The notes below the pieces were generated by a model. That model was not told the DNA's origin and did not search any database. It saw only the letters and a program-made list of their open reading frames with translations. Of a stretch of DNA of 64,000 nt, positions 63,534 to 64,000 are shown piece after piece; position 1 is the stretch's first letter, and each line of letters begins with the position of its first letter. The stretch comes from Klebsiella ornithinolytica NBRC 105727 = ATCC 31898 (GTDB taxonomy: Bacteria > Pseudomonadota > Gammaproteobacteria > Enterobacterales > Enterobacteriaceae), in NCBI RefSeq assembly GCF_001598295.1, contig NZ_BCYR01000001.1, forward strand, positions 186,001 through 250,000. Direction: 5' to 3'. The position numbers and the translations under genes are program-made.

Positions 63534-64000
63534 TCGCTACCGCCGCCTGCTCTCAGGAGATGTCCCGAAAGTGCTGTGCCCCCTTTTTCAGCCGTTTCCC
63601 TTACCGATACGACTTCTCACAAGATGAAATATCGCACAGGAGAATTTTATTACCGTTAATAACAGAATACACCTCATCATCCCGCTTATCTGGTCCTGTA
63701 AAAATGACGTCACTCAATCATTTCTCGTGATTTCTTTTTTACCGAATGGTTGATGCGACATGACCGAATTATGACCTCAGGATTAAATTCATATTTAATT
63801 AATATGTCGTAGGCATCATCCATATCATAAAAAAAGCCATAAAAATAAATTCAATAAAATCATCAAGATATGGATATTTAAATCAAGTAAAAGACAAAAA
63901 CAACACGCTTTATAAGGATGTTGTAACGAAACGTAAACAGATGCACTTGAGAGTTTTCTTAGTCTATTATTGAGGGTATTCTATATATATCGGCAGGCGC

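Larger units (their letters stand above)
63252..64000. other. Region upstream of araF to window end
   Basis: 749 bases without a convincing gene. 63360-63533 holds the araFGH promoter, a CRP site, two AraC sites and a hairpin. From about 63640 the DNA becomes strongly AT-rich with long A runs and no ribosome-site-backed frame; a promoter for a gene beyond the edge is possible near 63950-63985. Confidence 0.6.

Overview
The window reads as the chromosome of a non-flagellated enterobacterium close to Klebsiella/Raoultella. Gene order from yobH through araF follows the E. coli K-12 segment mgrB-kdgR-htpX-prc-proQ ... zwf-pykA-lpxM-znu-ruv-aspS ... argS-uspC-otsBA-araFGH, and most proteins can be recognised by name. 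Two features point to Klebsiella. The flhDC/mot/che/flhBAE flagellar block that separates argS from uspC in E. coli is absent, and a pectin-oligosaccharide gene pair sits there instead. A 2-hydroxycarboxylate/malate gene cluster is inserted between pykA and lpxM. I saw no tRNA, rRNA, insertion sequence, prophage or CRISPR array.

Layout. 1-3.8 kb: 5' end of mgrB with its PhoP-type promoter, yobH, kdgR, yebQ, htpX. 4-14.2 kb: prc, proQ, msrC, the lipid-transport pair letAB, rsmF, yebV, yebW, pphA. 14.3-16.1 kb: a small accessory patch (VirK/YbjX-family gene, 47-residue membrane peptide, a possible decayed gene end) followed by the sRNA SdsR. 16.1-23.5 kb: yebY-copD-yobA, holE, exoX, ptrB, yebE, SOS gene yebG, purT. 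23.5-30.6 kb: central sugar-acid metabolism (eda, edd, zwf, hexR, pykA). 30.6-35.9 kb: divergent 2HCT carrier, AEC carrier, NAD-malic enzyme and a CitB/DcuR-type response regulator with no sensor kinase beside it. 35.9-51.7 kb: lpxM, mepM-znuA/znuCB, ruvBA, ruvC-yebC-nudB-aspS, yecD-yecE, yecN, cmoAB, cutC, yecM. 51.9-59.5 kb: argS, the rhiN/rhiT-like pair, uspC, otsBA. 59.7-64 kb: araFGH with a readable regulatory region.

How the genes connect. KdgR, the rhiT/rhiN-like pair, Edd/Eda and Zwf share one metabolic theme: pectin and hexuronate breakdown converges on KDPG, which Eda cleaves, and HexR (operator visible in front of zwf) controls the Entner-Doudoroff/pentose-phosphate entry. Regulatory sites that can be read directly include a Zur box shared by znuA and znuCB, LexA boxes at yebG and ruvAB, a PurR box at purT, a HexR box at zwf, sigma-S -10 elements at sdsR and otsBA, a CRP site before the AEC/malic enzyme genes, and AraC and CRP sites at araFGH.

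Compared with E. coli several small genes are missing at their usual places (yobB, yebF, yebB, torZY). No wholly new system stands out. The best leads are the orphan-regulator malate cluster, the carbohydrate module at the flagellar-loss site, the ruvC terminator/LexA operator overlap, and the small membrane peptide beside the VirK-like gene.
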